From the NCBI RefSeq assembly GCF_000718025.1, contig NZ_JODS01000016.1, positions 84,916 to 148,915 on the forward strand: 64,000 nt of DNA, read 5' to 3'. Shown piece after piece: positions 8,347 to 16,139 of this stretch; within the stretch, counting starts at the first letter, position 1, and every line of letters starts with the position of its first letter. This DNA comes from Kitasatospora purpeofusca. Lineage in GTDB: Bacteria > Actinomycetota > Actinomycetes > Streptomycetales > Streptomycetaceae. The position numbers were made by a program, and so were the translations under genes. A model generated the notes under the pieces. The model was not told the DNA's origin, searched no databases, and worked only from the letters and a program-made list of their open reading frames with translations.

Positions 8347-8675
8347 GGTGTTCCCTCTCTCGCGGCGGCCCGGCCTCGGCCGACCGGGCATCGGCCCCGA
8401 CTGCGCCGTTCGGGTGCGGTCGGGACTTCCACTGTGCGGGCCGGGTCGGGGGACCGGGGTCGAAACCGGCGGAGCGTCACCCGGGAGGGTGACCGAGTGG
8501 GCCGTTCCTGCCGTTCCTGCCGTGCTCAGGACTCACCGTGCCCGCCTTCCGGCGCCTCGACCGTGTCCGGAATGTCGCCGTGGACAACAGATCTGACGGT
8601 CCGTCGGATCGGGGCAGGTCGTCGGGCTCCCGGTCCGGCATGCCTCATTTCGGCAAAGGGGAGGTAAAGGAAAAG

Positions 8676-8718
8676 TGGTCTGAACCTCTTGACTGGTTGG
8701 TCTGGACCTTTCTAGTCT
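8676..8718 (+). promoter_or_regulatory. chitinase promoter with paired 12-bp direct repeats (DasR-type/chi box)
   Basis: TGGTCTGAACCT (8676-8687) and TGGTCTGGACCT (8698-8709) are direct repeats 22 bp apart, two helical turns. They overlap a -35 TTGACT (8689-8694) and lie just before a -10 TAGTCT (8713-8718, spacer 18). Pairs of such 12-bp repeats are the established hallmark of Streptomyces chitinase promoters, responding to chitin and GlcNAc through DasR and other factors. Transcription should begin near 8725. Confidence 0.85.
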
Positions 8719-8804
8719 CACCGAAGCACCCTGCGGCGGACGTCGCGCAGTGTGCGGTCACGGACTCCCCACCCCTGTCCGCCCCCACGTCGAGGAGCCC
8801 CCTC

Positions 8805-10640
8805 TTGCTGACTCGCTTCGCCCTGCCCACAAAGAGGTTGAGAGCCGCCGCAGCCGGCCTGACCGCGCTCACCCTGCCCCTGGTCGCCGTCGTCGGCCTG
8901 TCCACCCCCGCCCAGGCCGCCGCCGGGGCCACCGCCACCTTCGCCAAGGGCTCCGACTGGGGCTCCGGGTTCGACGGCAAGTGGACGGTGAAGAACACCG
9001 GTACCACCACGCTCACGTCCTGGACGATCGAGTGGGACTTCCCCGCCGGCACCAGCGTCGGCTCCGCCTGGGACGCCACGGTCACCAGCACCGGCAACCA
9101 CTGGACCGCCAAGGACAAGGGCTGGAACGGCACCCTCGCCCCCGGTGCCTCCGTGACCTTCGGCTTCAACGGCGCCGGCCCCGGCGCGCCCACCGGCTGC
9201 AAGCTCAACGGCGCCTCCTGCGACGGCACCGACCTGCCCGGCAACAAGGCGCCCTCCGCGCCCGGCACCCCGGTCGGCTCCGACATCACCGACACCTCGC
9301 TGAAGGTGTCCTGGACCGCCGCCACCGACGACACCGGCATCAAGAACTACGACGTCCTGCGCAACGGCACCAAGGTCGCCACGGTGACCGGCCTCAGCTA
9401 CAGCGACAGCAACCTCACCGCGGGCACGAGCTACACCTACACCGTCGTCGCCCGCGACACCGCCGACCTGACCGGCCCCGCCAGCGCGCCCGGCACCGTG
9501 CGCACCACCGGCGGCGACATCGTCACCGGCGACCAGGTCAAGCTCGGGTACTTCACCAACTGGGGCGTTTACGGCCGCAACTACCACGTGAAGAACCTGG
9601 TGACCTCCGGCTCCGCCGCGAAGATCACCCACATCAACTACGCCTTCGGCAACGTCCAGAACGGCAAGTGCACCATCGGCGACGCCTACGCCGACTACGA
9701 GCGCGCCTACACCGCGGACCAGTCCGTCGACGGCGTCGCGGACACCTGGGACCAGCCGCTGCGCGGCAGCTTCAACCAGCTGCGCGAACTCAAGCGCCTC
9801 TACCCGCACATCAAGGTGATCTGGTCCTTCGGCGGCTGGACCTGGTCCGGCGGCTTCGGCCAGGCGGTGCAGAACCCGGCCGCGTTCGCCAAGTCCTGCC
9901 ACGACCTGGTCGAGGACCCGCGCTGGGCCGACGTCTTCGACGGCATCGACCTCGACTGGGAGTACCCGAACGCCTGCGGCCTGACCTGCGACACCAGCGG
10001 CGCCGACTCGTTCAAGAAGATGGCCCAGGCCATGCGCACCGAGTTCGGCAACGACCTGGTCACGGTCGCGGTCTCCGCCGACGCCTCCCAGGGCGGCAAC
10101 ATCGACAAGGCCGACTACGCGGCCGGTGCGCCGTACCTCGACTGGTTCAACGTCATGACGTACGACTTCTTCGGCGCCTGGGCGGCCAAGGGCCCGACCG
10201 CGCCGCACTCCCCGCTCACCGCCTACGACGGCATCCCGAAGGCCGGCTTCACCTCGGCCGAGGCCATCGCCAAGTACCGGTCGATCGGCGTGCCCGCCTC
10301 CAAGCTGCTGCTGGGCATCGGCTTCTACGGCCGCGGCTGGGCCGGCGTGACCCAGTCCGCCCCGGGCGGCACCGCCACCGGTGCGGCGGCCGGCACCTAC
10401 GAGACCGGCATCGAGGACTACAAGGTCCTCAAGAACACCTGCCCCGCCACCGGCACGGTCGCCGGCACCGCCTACGCGCACTGCGGGACCAACTGGTGGA
10501 GCTACGACACCCCGGCCACCATCACGGCCAAGATGGCGTGGGCCAAGGGGCAGAACCTGCGCGGCGCCTTCTTCTGGGAGTTCAGCGGTGACACCGCCAA
10601 CGGCGAGCTGGTGAACGCGATCCACACCGGCCTCAAGTAG
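8805..10640 (+). CDS. secreted chitinase: signal peptide, CBM2, FN3, GH18
   Basis: 611 aa from a TTG start 7 nt after GAGGAG; the longer open frame upstream contains the promoter and is not coding. Residues 1-39 are a signal peptide ending TPAQAA. About 40-140 is a family 2 cellulose/chitin-binding domain (conserved Trp residues, terminal Cys pair). About 147-235 is a fibronectin III linker. From 245 onward is a GH18 barrel with the catalytic motif DGIDLDWEYP and SFGGWTWSG. The enzyme hydrolyses chitin outside the cell with retention through the substrate acetamido group, and CBM2 targets the polymer. Control by the promoter repeats above links it to chitin utilisation. Its stop codon lies inside a 15-bp tandem repeat. 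Confidence 0.95.
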   Translation: MLTRFALPTKRLRAAAAGLTALTLPLVAVVGLSTPAQAAAGATATFAKGSDWGSGFDGKWTVKNTGTTTLTSWTIEWDFPAGTSVGSAWDATVTSTGNHWTAKDKGWNGTLAPGASVTFGFNGAGPGAPTGCKLNGASCDGTDLPGNKAPSAPGTPVGSDITDTSLKVSWTAATDDTGIKNYDVLRNGTKVATVTGLSYSDSNLTAGTSYTYTVVARDTADLTGPASAPGTVRTTGGDIVTGDQVKLGYFTNWGVYGRNYHVKNLVTSGSAAKITHINYAFGNVQNGKCTIGDAYADYERAYTADQSVDGVADTWDQPLRGSFNQLRELKRLYPHIKVIWSFGGWTWSGGFGQAVQNPAAFAKSCHDLVEDPRWADVFDGIDLDWEYPNACGLTCDTSGADSFKKMAQAMRTEFGNDLVTVAVSADASQGGNIDKADYAAGAPYLDWFNVMTYDFFGAWAAKGPTAPHSPLTAYDGIPKAGFTSAEAIAKYRSIGVPASKLLLGIGFYGRGWAGVTQSAPGGTATGAAAGTYETGIEDYKVLKNTCPATGTVAGTAYAHCGTNWWSYDTPATITAKMAWAKGQNLRGAFFWEFSGDTANGELVNAIHTGLK

Positions 10641-10690
10641 CACAGCCTCAAGTAGCACCGCCGCAAGTTGCACAGCTGCAAGTAGCACCC
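10631..10690 (+). repeat. four tandem 15-bp units at the chitinase stop codon
   Basis: Units are cctcaagtagcacag, cctcaagtagcaccg, ccgcaagttgcacag and ctgcaagtagcaccc. The first contains the last two codons and TAG stop of the chitinase. Because 15 is a multiple of three, each unit keeps frame and repeats the stop (TTG in unit 3). Probably a slippage duplication. Confidence 0.9.
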
Positions 10691-10715
10691 CCGCACCACC
10701 CGCACCACCGCTCGC

Positions 10716-10743
10716 AGCGGCCCGCCCTCCCCGGCGGGCCGCT
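10716..10743 (+). terminator. hairpin terminator after the chitinase; first copy of a 42-bp repeat
   Basis: AGCGGCCCGCC and GGCGGGCCGCT form a perfect 11-bp stem with a 6-nt loop, 75 bp after the stop codon. The hairpin plus the following GTCGGCGTTTCGG (to 10757) is similar to 14107-14148, so the unit also behaves as a dispersed repeat. Confidence 0.75.
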
Positions 10744-11180
10744 GTCGGCGTTTCGGCGCCGAGGAGCGTGAGCGTGCCGCAGGGGTGGTGAAGGGTAGTC
10801 CGCGCGCCTGCGGTGCGCCTGTTGAGCGGGCGCGGCGCGGCGGGTTCCACTCATCCGCCGACATGGGGGCGAGCCGGTGCGTGCCGTCCGTCGGCGGTCC
10901 GGCCGACGGCACGCACGTATCCGCAGGTCGGGGCGGTGGTGGCGAGGGCGGCCGGTGCCGACGCGAGCGCCGTCGCCCCTCCTCCCGCGGGCCTGCGCTC
11001 CGGTCCCACCAGCCGCTTCTGTCCCGTCCGGCACGAGAGGCTTCGGGGAAACCCGGCCGACACGGAGCCGGTTCGCCGAAGAATCAATTGACCGCAGCCA
11101 CTGCTGACGGGATGCTGATCGAGCACGATGCAATCACCAGTGATTGTTTCGCGCATTTCGACCGGGTATTCGATTCGTGC
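10744..11180. other. intergenic, nothing recognised beyond the hairpin
   Basis: About 440 bp between the chitinase terminator and the next ribosome binding site. No supportable gene. The last 70 bp are less GC-rich and probably hold the promoter of the downstream secreted protein. Confidence 0.5.
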
Positions 11181-11191
11181 GAGGAGAATTC

Positions 11192-11542
11192 GTGATCTCG
11201 AGGACGAAGAAGCTCATGAGCGTCGCCGCCGCCACGTTCGCCGCCGCCGCCGCGTTCACCGTGGCCGTGCCGAACAACGCGTTCGCCATCAACCACATCG
11301 AGTGCCGGGGAGGCGAGGACTACCTGAAGATCTGGTCCCACAGCGGCGGCAGCCAGAGCGTGGACTGCTACGCGAACGCCGGTCGGACCGACTTCGGCAA
11401 CTGGTGGGTCGACCGGATCTCCACCGGGAACAACGACCTCATCTACTACGACGCCAACGGCGACTCGGTGAGGATCAACCGGTGGACCGACATCACGTTC
11501 CCGAACCACCCGCCGCAGGTGAAGTCCATCGAAATCCTGTGA
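11192..11542 (+). CDS. secreted beta/gamma-crystallin-fold protein
   Basis: 116 aa. GTG follows GAGGAG by 5 nt. A signal peptide (SVAAATFAAAAAFTVAVPNNAFA) ends near residue 35. The mature 80 residues begin INHIECRGGEDYLKIWSH, followed by SVDCYANAG and NDLIYYDANGD. This is the pattern of actinobacterial beta/gamma-crystallin domains, the fold shared by the Streptomyces metalloproteinase inhibitor and killer-toxin-like protein. Two Cys residues (in IECRG and VDCYA) probably form a disulfide. Ca2+ binding, protease inhibition or membrane action are all possible; the sequence does not decide. The gene stands alone. Confidence 0.82.
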   Translation: MISRTKKLMSVAAATFAAAAAFTVAVPNNAFAINHIECRGGEDYLKIWSHSGGSQSVDCYANAGRTDFGNWWVDRISTGNNDLIYYDANGDSVRINRWTDITFPNHPPQVKSIEIL

Positions 11543-11652
11543 TGGGCGTCGGACCGAACGCATCGCCCGGAATTACTGTTTCCGTCCGACCTTGAAAATG
11601 GTCGTACATTCGGGTGAGCGTGTGCCGAGGCGCGGTTGACGCGCCGACGGGT

Positions 11653-12549
11653 TCACCGGACGACGAGGACCCGGCGCCCGCGGGTGTGGCCGGCCCGGCT
11701 GTCGATGTGGGCCGCCGCGGCCTCGGCGAGCGGGTACGCCTTCTCGACGGGGATGTGGAGCCTTCCTCGTGAGATGAGGTCCGCGGCCGTGGCGAGTGCC
11801 TCCGGCACGCTCCCGGCCGTGCCGGAGAACCGGACGCCGTGATCGGGTGCGCCGAGATCGGCGATGGAGACCACCTTCCGTGCGTCGCCGGTGAGTTCGA
11901 CGAGTTCGGGGATCACGCCCGAGCCGGCCAGGTCGAGGGCGGCGTCGACGCGGCCGAGCCCGCGCACCCGGTCGGGCCAGCCCTCGCCGTAGGTGGTGGC
12001 GAGGGCCCCCAGGCTCCGCAGGTAGTCCTGGTTGCGGGCGCCGGCAGTGCCGACCACGCGGACGCCGCGGTCGCGGGCGATCTGCAGGACGGCCGAGCCG
12101 ACGCCGCCGGCCGCGCCGCTGACCAGCAGGGTCTGTCCCGGGCGGACGCCCACCTCGCCCAGGATCCGCAGCGCGGTCTCGACCACCGAGGGGTAGCCGG
12201 CGGCCTCCTCGAAGGTGAGGCCCTCGGGCATCGCCGTCCAGGCCGTCAGTACGGCGAACTCGGCGTAGGTGTCGACGCCTTCGCCGAACACATGGTCCCC
12301 GACCCGCGTGCCGCGGACGCCCTCGCCGATCCCGTCGACGACCCCGGCGGCGTCCAGGCCCAGTCCGGAGGGCAGTCGGGTGGGGTGGGCGCCGAGGACC
12401 TGGCCTTCGCGGACCCGCCAGTCGACGGGGTTCACGCCCGCCGCGCGGACGGCTATGCGGATTTGACCGGGCCCCGGGCGGGGCTCGTCGGTGTCGAGGA
12501 GGTGCAGGACGTCGGGATCGCCGAACTCGGCGAAGATCACCTTCTTCAT
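11653..12549 (-). CDS. NADP-dependent medium-chain oxidoreductase (quinone oxidoreductase-like)
   Basis: 298 aa. It has a GroES-like N-terminal domain (PGQIRIAVRAAGVNPVDWRVREG) and a Rossmann domain with the nucleotide motif VSGAAGGVGSAVLQIARDRG at about 146-165. No catalytic-zinc ligands are present, placing it with zeta-crystallin/quinone oxidoreductases that reduce quinones or enones with NADPH. ATG 12549 was chosen; the alternative Met four codons upstream lies within the promoter region. A 19-bp palindrome 12 bp upstream and a divergent TetR gene form a standard repressor-target pair, so expression is probably induced by an electrophile. Confidence 0.88.
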   Translation of the reverse strand: MKKVIFAEFGDPDVLHLLDTDEPRPGPGQIRIAVRAAGVNPVDWRVREGQVLGAHPTRLPSGLGLDAAGVVDGIGEGVRGTRVGDHVFGEGVDTYAEFAVLTAWTAMPEGLTFEEAAGYPSVVETALRILGEVGVRPGQTLLVSGAAGGVGSAVLQIARDRGVRVVGTAGARNQDYLRSLGALATTYGEGWPDRVRGLGRVDAALDLAGSGVIPELVELTGDARKVVSIADLGAPDHGVRFSGTAGSVPEALATAADLISRGRLHIPVEKAYPLAEAAAAHIDSRAGHTRGRRVLVVR

Positions 12550-12561
12550 ACGGACGACCAT

Positions 12562-12580
12562 AACACTAACCGTTAGTGTT
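12562..12580. promoter_or_regulatory. TetR operator palindrome
   Basis: AACACTAACCGTTAGTGTT has perfect 9-bp arms around one central base, located between the divergent oxidoreductase and TetR genes. Position and symmetry make it the likely binding site of the TetR protein, controlling both genes. TTAGTGTT-type boxes are common for actinobacterial TetR repressors of oxidoreductases. Confidence 0.85.
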
Positions 12581-12619
12581 TTGTAGTTGTGAGGATTTTG
12601 GTCCTGGTAGCGTGGCCGG

Positions 12620-13297
12620 ATGACCGAGAGGACCGAGCCGGCCGGGCGCCGCGAACGCAAGAAGGCCGCCACCCGCCAGAAGATCGCCGACACCGCCCTT
12701 CGGCTGTTCCTCGAACGCGGCTACGACGCCGTGGGGATCCGCGACGTGGCCGCCGAGGCCGACGTCGCCGTCACCACCGTCTTCGCCCACTTCGCCTCGA
12801 AGGAGGCCCTGGTCTTCGAACAGGACCAGGACTTCGAGCAGCGCCTCGTCCACGCCGTCACCGCCCGGGCCCCGCACGAGCCGCTCGTCCCCGCGCTGCA
12901 CCGCGAGATCCGGGCCCTGGTGCACCACTGCACCGCCGACGGCGCCGCACCCCTCTGGCACATGATCGACACCTCGCCCGCCCTGCGGCAGTACGAGGAG
13001 GCGATGAGGCTGCGCCACGCCGAATCCCTGGCCACGGCCATCGCCGCGGACGTCGCGGTCACGGCGGACGATGTCGCGGCGGACGATGTCGCGGCGGACG
13101 ACGCCACCGCAGACGCCGGGTCGGGGCAGAGCACCACGGCGTGCCGGACGATCGCACGATTCGCGATCGACGCCTTCACGCTGGCCCGGGAGGCGGCCGA
13201 CCCGGACTTGGCGCTCGAGGAGATCTTCCGGATGATCGAAGCCGCGTGGAACACCGCGGGCGCTGGTGGGCACCCCGCCACCCCTGCGGGTCGCTGA
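12620..13297 (+). CDS. TetR-family transcriptional regulator
   Basis: 225 aa. The N-terminal TetR helix-turn-helix is clear (TRQKIADTALRLFLERGYDAVG, then VAVTTVFAHFASKEALVF, residues about 18-65). The remainder is an all-helical ligand-binding domain. It contains an odd acidic stretch (ADDVAADDVAADDATAD) made by two and a half 15-bp tandem repeats at 13064-13108, probably a surface-loop expansion. No strong ribosome binding site precedes the ATG and a TAGCGT hexamer lies 6 nt upstream, so the transcript may be leaderless. The divergent oxidoreductase and shared palindrome define its target. Confidence 0.9.
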   Translation: MTERTEPAGRRERKKAATRQKIADTALRLFLERGYDAVGIRDVAAEADVAVTTVFAHFASKEALVFEQDQDFEQRLVHAVTARAPHEPLVPALHREIRALVHHCTADGAAPLWHMIDTSPALRQYEEAMRLRHAESLATAIAADVAVTADDVAADDVAADDATADAGSGQSTTACRTIARFAIDAFTLAREAADPDLALEEIFRMIEAAWNTAGAGGHPATPAGR

Positions 13298-13341
13298 CCC
13301 CGCGAGTCCGGTCCGGGCGGCGACCGACACTGTCCGGGGTG

Positions 13342-13490
13342 GTTTGCGATGGCGGATCGGGGTGAGAAGAGGGTGCGGTGGGCGAGAGTGAGGTCCGGCC
13401 GGCGGATATCCCCCCTCTCCGCCGTCCGGACCCGCCCACCGCGCTCAGAGCCCGGTCACCGTGACGACCGCACACCGGTGACCGGGCGCC
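13342..13490. repeat. structured dispersed repeat, copy A
   Basis: About 149 bp, near 85% identical by eye to 19659-19806. It folds into a long hairpin: outer stem 13375-13384 with 13433-13442 (10 bp, perfect) and inner stem 13392-13406 with 13418-13432 (15 bp, one mismatch). There is one 7-nt bulge on the left and none on the right. It lies between a TetR gene and a DoxX gene. It could be a small non-autonomous mobile element, a terminator-like element or a non-coding RNA; see the finding. Confidence 0.85.
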
Positions 13491-13649
13491 CGGGGCCTCT
13501 CGGACCGGCGGGCCGACACGCGGCTGCGGGCCGGCGAAAAAGTTTCCGGTACTGCTGTCACATCCGGTGCGGCCGGCGGGTCAGTGGAGTGTTCGAGCAA
13601 GCGCAGCGGTTCCACCGCTCCTCCTCCACACGAAACCGGGGTTCTCGCC

Positions 13650-13997
13650 ATGTCCGTCGCCCACGTCGTCCTCGCCGTTGTCAGCGCCCTGTGGGTCGGC
13701 TTCTCCGGCGTCTCGCTCGCCCGCCGGGCGGAGTTCGTCACCCAGCCGCTGGTCGAGTACGGCGTGCCGCGCTCGTGGTGGGGCCCGCTGGCACTGGCGA
13801 AGCTCGCCGGTGCGGCCGGCCTGCTCGTGGGTCTCGTGGTCCCGGCCCTCGGCGTCGCGGCGGCGACCGGCCTGATCCTCTACTTCCTCGGCGCCGTCAT
13901 CACCTGCCTGCGGGCCCGCTCCTACAAGACCGTGCCCTTCCCCCTCCTCTACCTCGCCCCCGTCGCCGTCACCCTCGGCCTGGGCCTGGCCGCCTGA
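13650..13997 (+). CDS. DoxX-like membrane protein
   Basis: 115 aa with four hydrophobic helices: VVLAVVSALWVGFSGVSL, ALAKLAGAAGLLVGLVVPAL, GVAAATGLILYFLGAVITCL and LLYLAPVAVTLGLGL. The PRSWWGPLALAKLAGAAGLL segment is typical of DoxX_2-type proteins. These small integral membrane proteins are linked to redox homeostasis; the precise activity is not established. ATG 13650 begins immediately before the first membrane helix; an earlier in-frame ATG adds only non-conserved residues. It is monocistronic and closed by a strong hairpin. Confidence 0.82.
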   Translation: MSVAHVVLAVVSALWVGFSGVSLARRAEFVTQPLVEYGVPRSWWGPLALAKLAGAAGLLVGLVVPALGVAAATGLILYFLGAVITCLRARSYKTVPFPLLYLAPVAVTLGLGLAA

Positions 13998-14007
13998 CGG
14001 GCGAACG

Positions 14008-14046
14008 CCTCCGGCCGGAGGGTCCCCACGACCACCCGGCCGGAGG
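14008..14046 (+). terminator. hairpin after the DoxX gene
   Basis: CCTCCGGCCGG (14008-14018) pairs with CCGGCCGGAGG (14036-14046), 11 bp perfect with a 17-nt loop, 11 bp after the stop. Confidence 0.65.
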
Positions 14047-14106
14047 CCCCACGCGGTCCCGGCCGGCGCGGACCGACCCCGGCTGCTACGGAGCATGACC
14101 GTTCAC

Positions 14107-14148
14107 AGCGGCCCACCGTCTCCGGCGGTCCGCTGTCGGCGTTCCGGC
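14107..14148. repeat. second copy of the 42-bp hairpin repeat
   Basis: AGCGGCCCACCG and CGGCGGTCCGCT form an imperfect stem, followed by GTCGGCGTTCCGG, matching the chitinase downstream hairpin at 10716-10757. Between convergent DoxX and methyltransferase genes. Confidence 0.6.
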
Positions 14149-14295
14149 CTCGGGGGTGAGGCAAGGTCAGATCATCTCTGGGTCCTGGATCAGAGATTGG
14201 CTCCAGTCGGCGAGCAAGGTGGCAGGCCGTCCGCGCCGATCCGGAACCCCGCACGATCGGGGCTGCCCCGACGCCCCCGCTCCTTCCCGCCACTG

Positions 14296-14931
14296 TCACT
14301 CCGAAGAGCGCCGAGCCCAGAGCAGGACATGGCCGCTGTCGCCCTCGGGCACGAACGCTTCGTGAACCACGTCGAGGCCGGCCCGCACGAGCCATGAGCG
14401 GCTCGTCGCGGCATCTGCGTGACTCCACCACATCGCCGCGCCGCCACCGAGCCAATTCTCATCGGTCCCGGTCCAGGCTCGATGCCCGGCGGTGGCCAGG
14501 AACCAGCCCCCGGGCCGCAGCCAGGAAGCGATCCGGCTCAGCAGGGCGGGCTGTTCCTCCACCGGAATATGAATCAGGGCGTACAGGCAGACCACGGCGT
14601 CGAAGCTCTCTTCGGGGAACTCCAAGGTCGTGGCGTCAGCCCGGACGAAGTCGGCGCCCGGCACGAGTTCCCGCGCCCTGCGGATCTGGACCTCACTGAT
14701 GTCGACGCCCGTCACGCGGTGACCAGCCGTGATCAAGGACCGGACCGCGGGGACGCCGGTGCCACACCCGACGTCCAGGACGGTGCCTGCCTCCGGCAGT
14801 TGGCCGAGCAACTCCTCGATCCACGATCCGTACTTCGTCTCGCTGCCGAATGCCCGCTCATAGTGCTCCGAGAGCAGGTCGTACCCTCGCCGGACCACCT
14901 CTTTGGGATCTTCAACGTCCACGCGGCGCAC
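14296..14931 (-). CDS. class I SAM-dependent methyltransferase
   Basis: 211 aa. Motif I VLDVGCGTGVPAVRSL at about 51-66, the acidic end of strand 2 VTGVDISE at 73-80, the Asp/Ala motif FVRADATTLEFPEESFDAVVCLYALIHIP, then LRPGGWFLA. This is the canonical order of the methyltransferase_11/25 group. The substrate cannot be inferred. The start at 14931 gives MRRVDVEDPKEVVRRGYDLL, the usual N-terminal helix of small-molecule methyltransferases. It is monocistronic. An inverted repeat ATCTCTG/CAGAGAT at 14174-14197 beyond the stop may help terminate it. Confidence 0.88.
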   Translation of the reverse strand: MRRVDVEDPKEVVRRGYDLLSEHYERAFGSETKYGSWIEELLGQLPEAGTVLDVGCGTGVPAVRSLITAGHRVTGVDISEVQIRRARELVPGADFVRADATTLEFPEESFDAVVCLYALIHIPVEEQPALLSRIASWLRPGGWFLATAGHRAWTGTDENWLGGGAAMWWSHADAATSRSWLVRAGLDVVHEAFVPEGDSGHVLLWARRSSE

Positions 14932-15015
14932 GCTAACGGCGCATCGCAGAGAACGCGACTCCTTTTCGGCTCAGGTCCGGCTGCCAGAGCTGCCACCCTC
15001 GCGAGTGAACGCCGA

Positions 15016-15060
15016 GGTCGGGCAGCCCCGAGAGAGCGGCTCCCTCGGGGCTGCCCGACC
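15016..15060. repeat. perfect 17-bp inverted repeat
   Basis: 15016-15032 (GGTCGGGCAGCCCCGAG) pairs perfectly with 15044-15060 around an 11-nt loop. It lies between the methyltransferase start and the IS630 remnant. It could be a terminator reading either way or part of an inserted element. Confidence 0.75.
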
Positions 15061-15089
15061 GTCCACTTCTGCTGATCGGCCGGCCCGCG

Positions 15090-15480
15090 ATGTCCGCCTG
15101 CCCGACAGCCCCGACCGCCGCCGAACGCGCGCGGTCGAAGAAGGCCGCCCACGGCCACAGGACCGAGCACCGACTGCGGGTACGCGACCAGGTCGTGCTG
15201 CATGCGGCGCGCGGTCGCGCGCACATCGCCCGGGAGACGGGGCTGCATCCGGACACGGCGCGCAAGTGGCGGGGCCGATTCGCCGAGATCCACCCGGCGT
15301 CGCCGACCGGCCGAAGACGCGCTCAAGCCCTGGCAGCACCGCTCCTGGATCCTCATCACCGACCCCGGCTCCAAGGCCGAGGCCGAGCGGGTGCTGGACC
15401 CGTATGCACGCACCTGTGGCGCGGGGGCGTGCTCGTACTGGTACCTCCCCACACTGCGGGGTTCCCGGTCACCGGCAGGT
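15090..15480 (+). pseudogene. IS630-family transposase remnant (N-terminal and middle parts)
   Basis: One frame (to about 15310) encodes an IS630-type N-terminal helix-turn-helix: VRDQVVLHAARGRAHIAR followed by GLHPDTARKWRGRF. A second frame, from about 15314, continues with EDALKPWQHRSWILITDPG and AERVLDPYAR, the conserved segment before the DDE core of the same family. The join deletes about 60 residues relative to an intact transposase and changes frame. Nothing after about 15480 resembles the catalytic core. It is therefore a decayed, non-functional insertion sequence. Confidence 0.75.
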
Positions 15481-15541
15481 GCCTGGGCCCATTCGGTGTC
15501 GCGTGGCGAGTGCCGCTGGTGGCGATCGCTATCGTGCTGGC

Positions 15542-16084
15542 ATGACCGGCTTCGCGCAGCGGCCGCTGCTGTTCCTCGACGTCGACGGACCTCTTATCCC
15601 GTTCGGCGCGGCGCCCGATCGGTATCCGAGTTTCGCGACGGGCGCTCACGCACTCGGTGATGACGCGAATCCGCTCCTGAGCAGGATCGATCCTGCTCAC
15701 GGGCCCCGTCTGCTGGCGCTCCCTTGCGACGTTGTGTGGGCGACGACATGGATGGACGATGCCAACGAGTGCATCGCGCCCCGCATCGGCCTTCCCAGGC
15801 TCGCTGTGGTCAGCTGGCCTGAGCCGTCCGACAGCGACGAGCAGGACGAGCGGCACGGACTGCACTGGAAGACCCGTGCCCTTGTCGACTGGGCCGCGGG
15901 GCGCCCGTTCGCCTGGGTGGACGACGAGGTCACCGGCACCGATCGGGCCTGGGTCACCGCCCACCATCCGGGGCCCGCCCTGCTCCATCGCGTCGATCCC
16001 CGCATCGGCCTGACCGACGGTGACTACGCGGTCCTCGACTCCTGGCTCCGCCGGCAGATCCGCGTTCCGGACCGGTCACCGTGA
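15542..16084 (+). CDS. HAD-like protein (HAD_SAK_2-type)
   Basis: 180 aa starting FLDVDGPLIPFG near residue 10. This is the HAD motif I DxDG with the nucleophile Asp. VVWATTWMDDAN is motif II-like, WKTRALVDWA provides a Lys, and FAWVDDEVTGTDRAW is the acidic motif. This arrangement, with WATTW and WVDDE, fits the small cap-less HAD domains associated with RNA-repair 'Swiss army knife' proteins and stand-alone actinobacterial homologues. A phosphatase or nucleotidase role is plausible. The ATG has no ribosome binding site and TATCGT lies about 9 nt upstream, so translation may be leaderless. Confidence 0.75.
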   Translation: MTGFAQRPLLFLDVDGPLIPFGAAPDRYPSFATGAHALGDDANPLLSRIDPAHGPRLLALPCDVVWATTWMDDANECIAPRIGLPRLAVVSWPEPSDSDEQDERHGLHWKTRALVDWAAGRPFAWVDDEVTGTDRAWVTAHHPGPALLHRVDPRIGLTDGDYAVLDSWLRRQIRVPDRSP

Positions 16085-16139
16085 AGCCCCGTTCGGATGA
16101 GGCGGCCGCAACGGTTTCCGGCTGTGGTGCCGCCGCGGC

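Noticed and set aside
8718..10850. 710-codon minus-strand frame opposite the chitinase
   Set aside because: Composition is repetitive Gly/Ala/Val/Arg from GC-rich antisense; the chitinase frame on the plus strand has clear domains.
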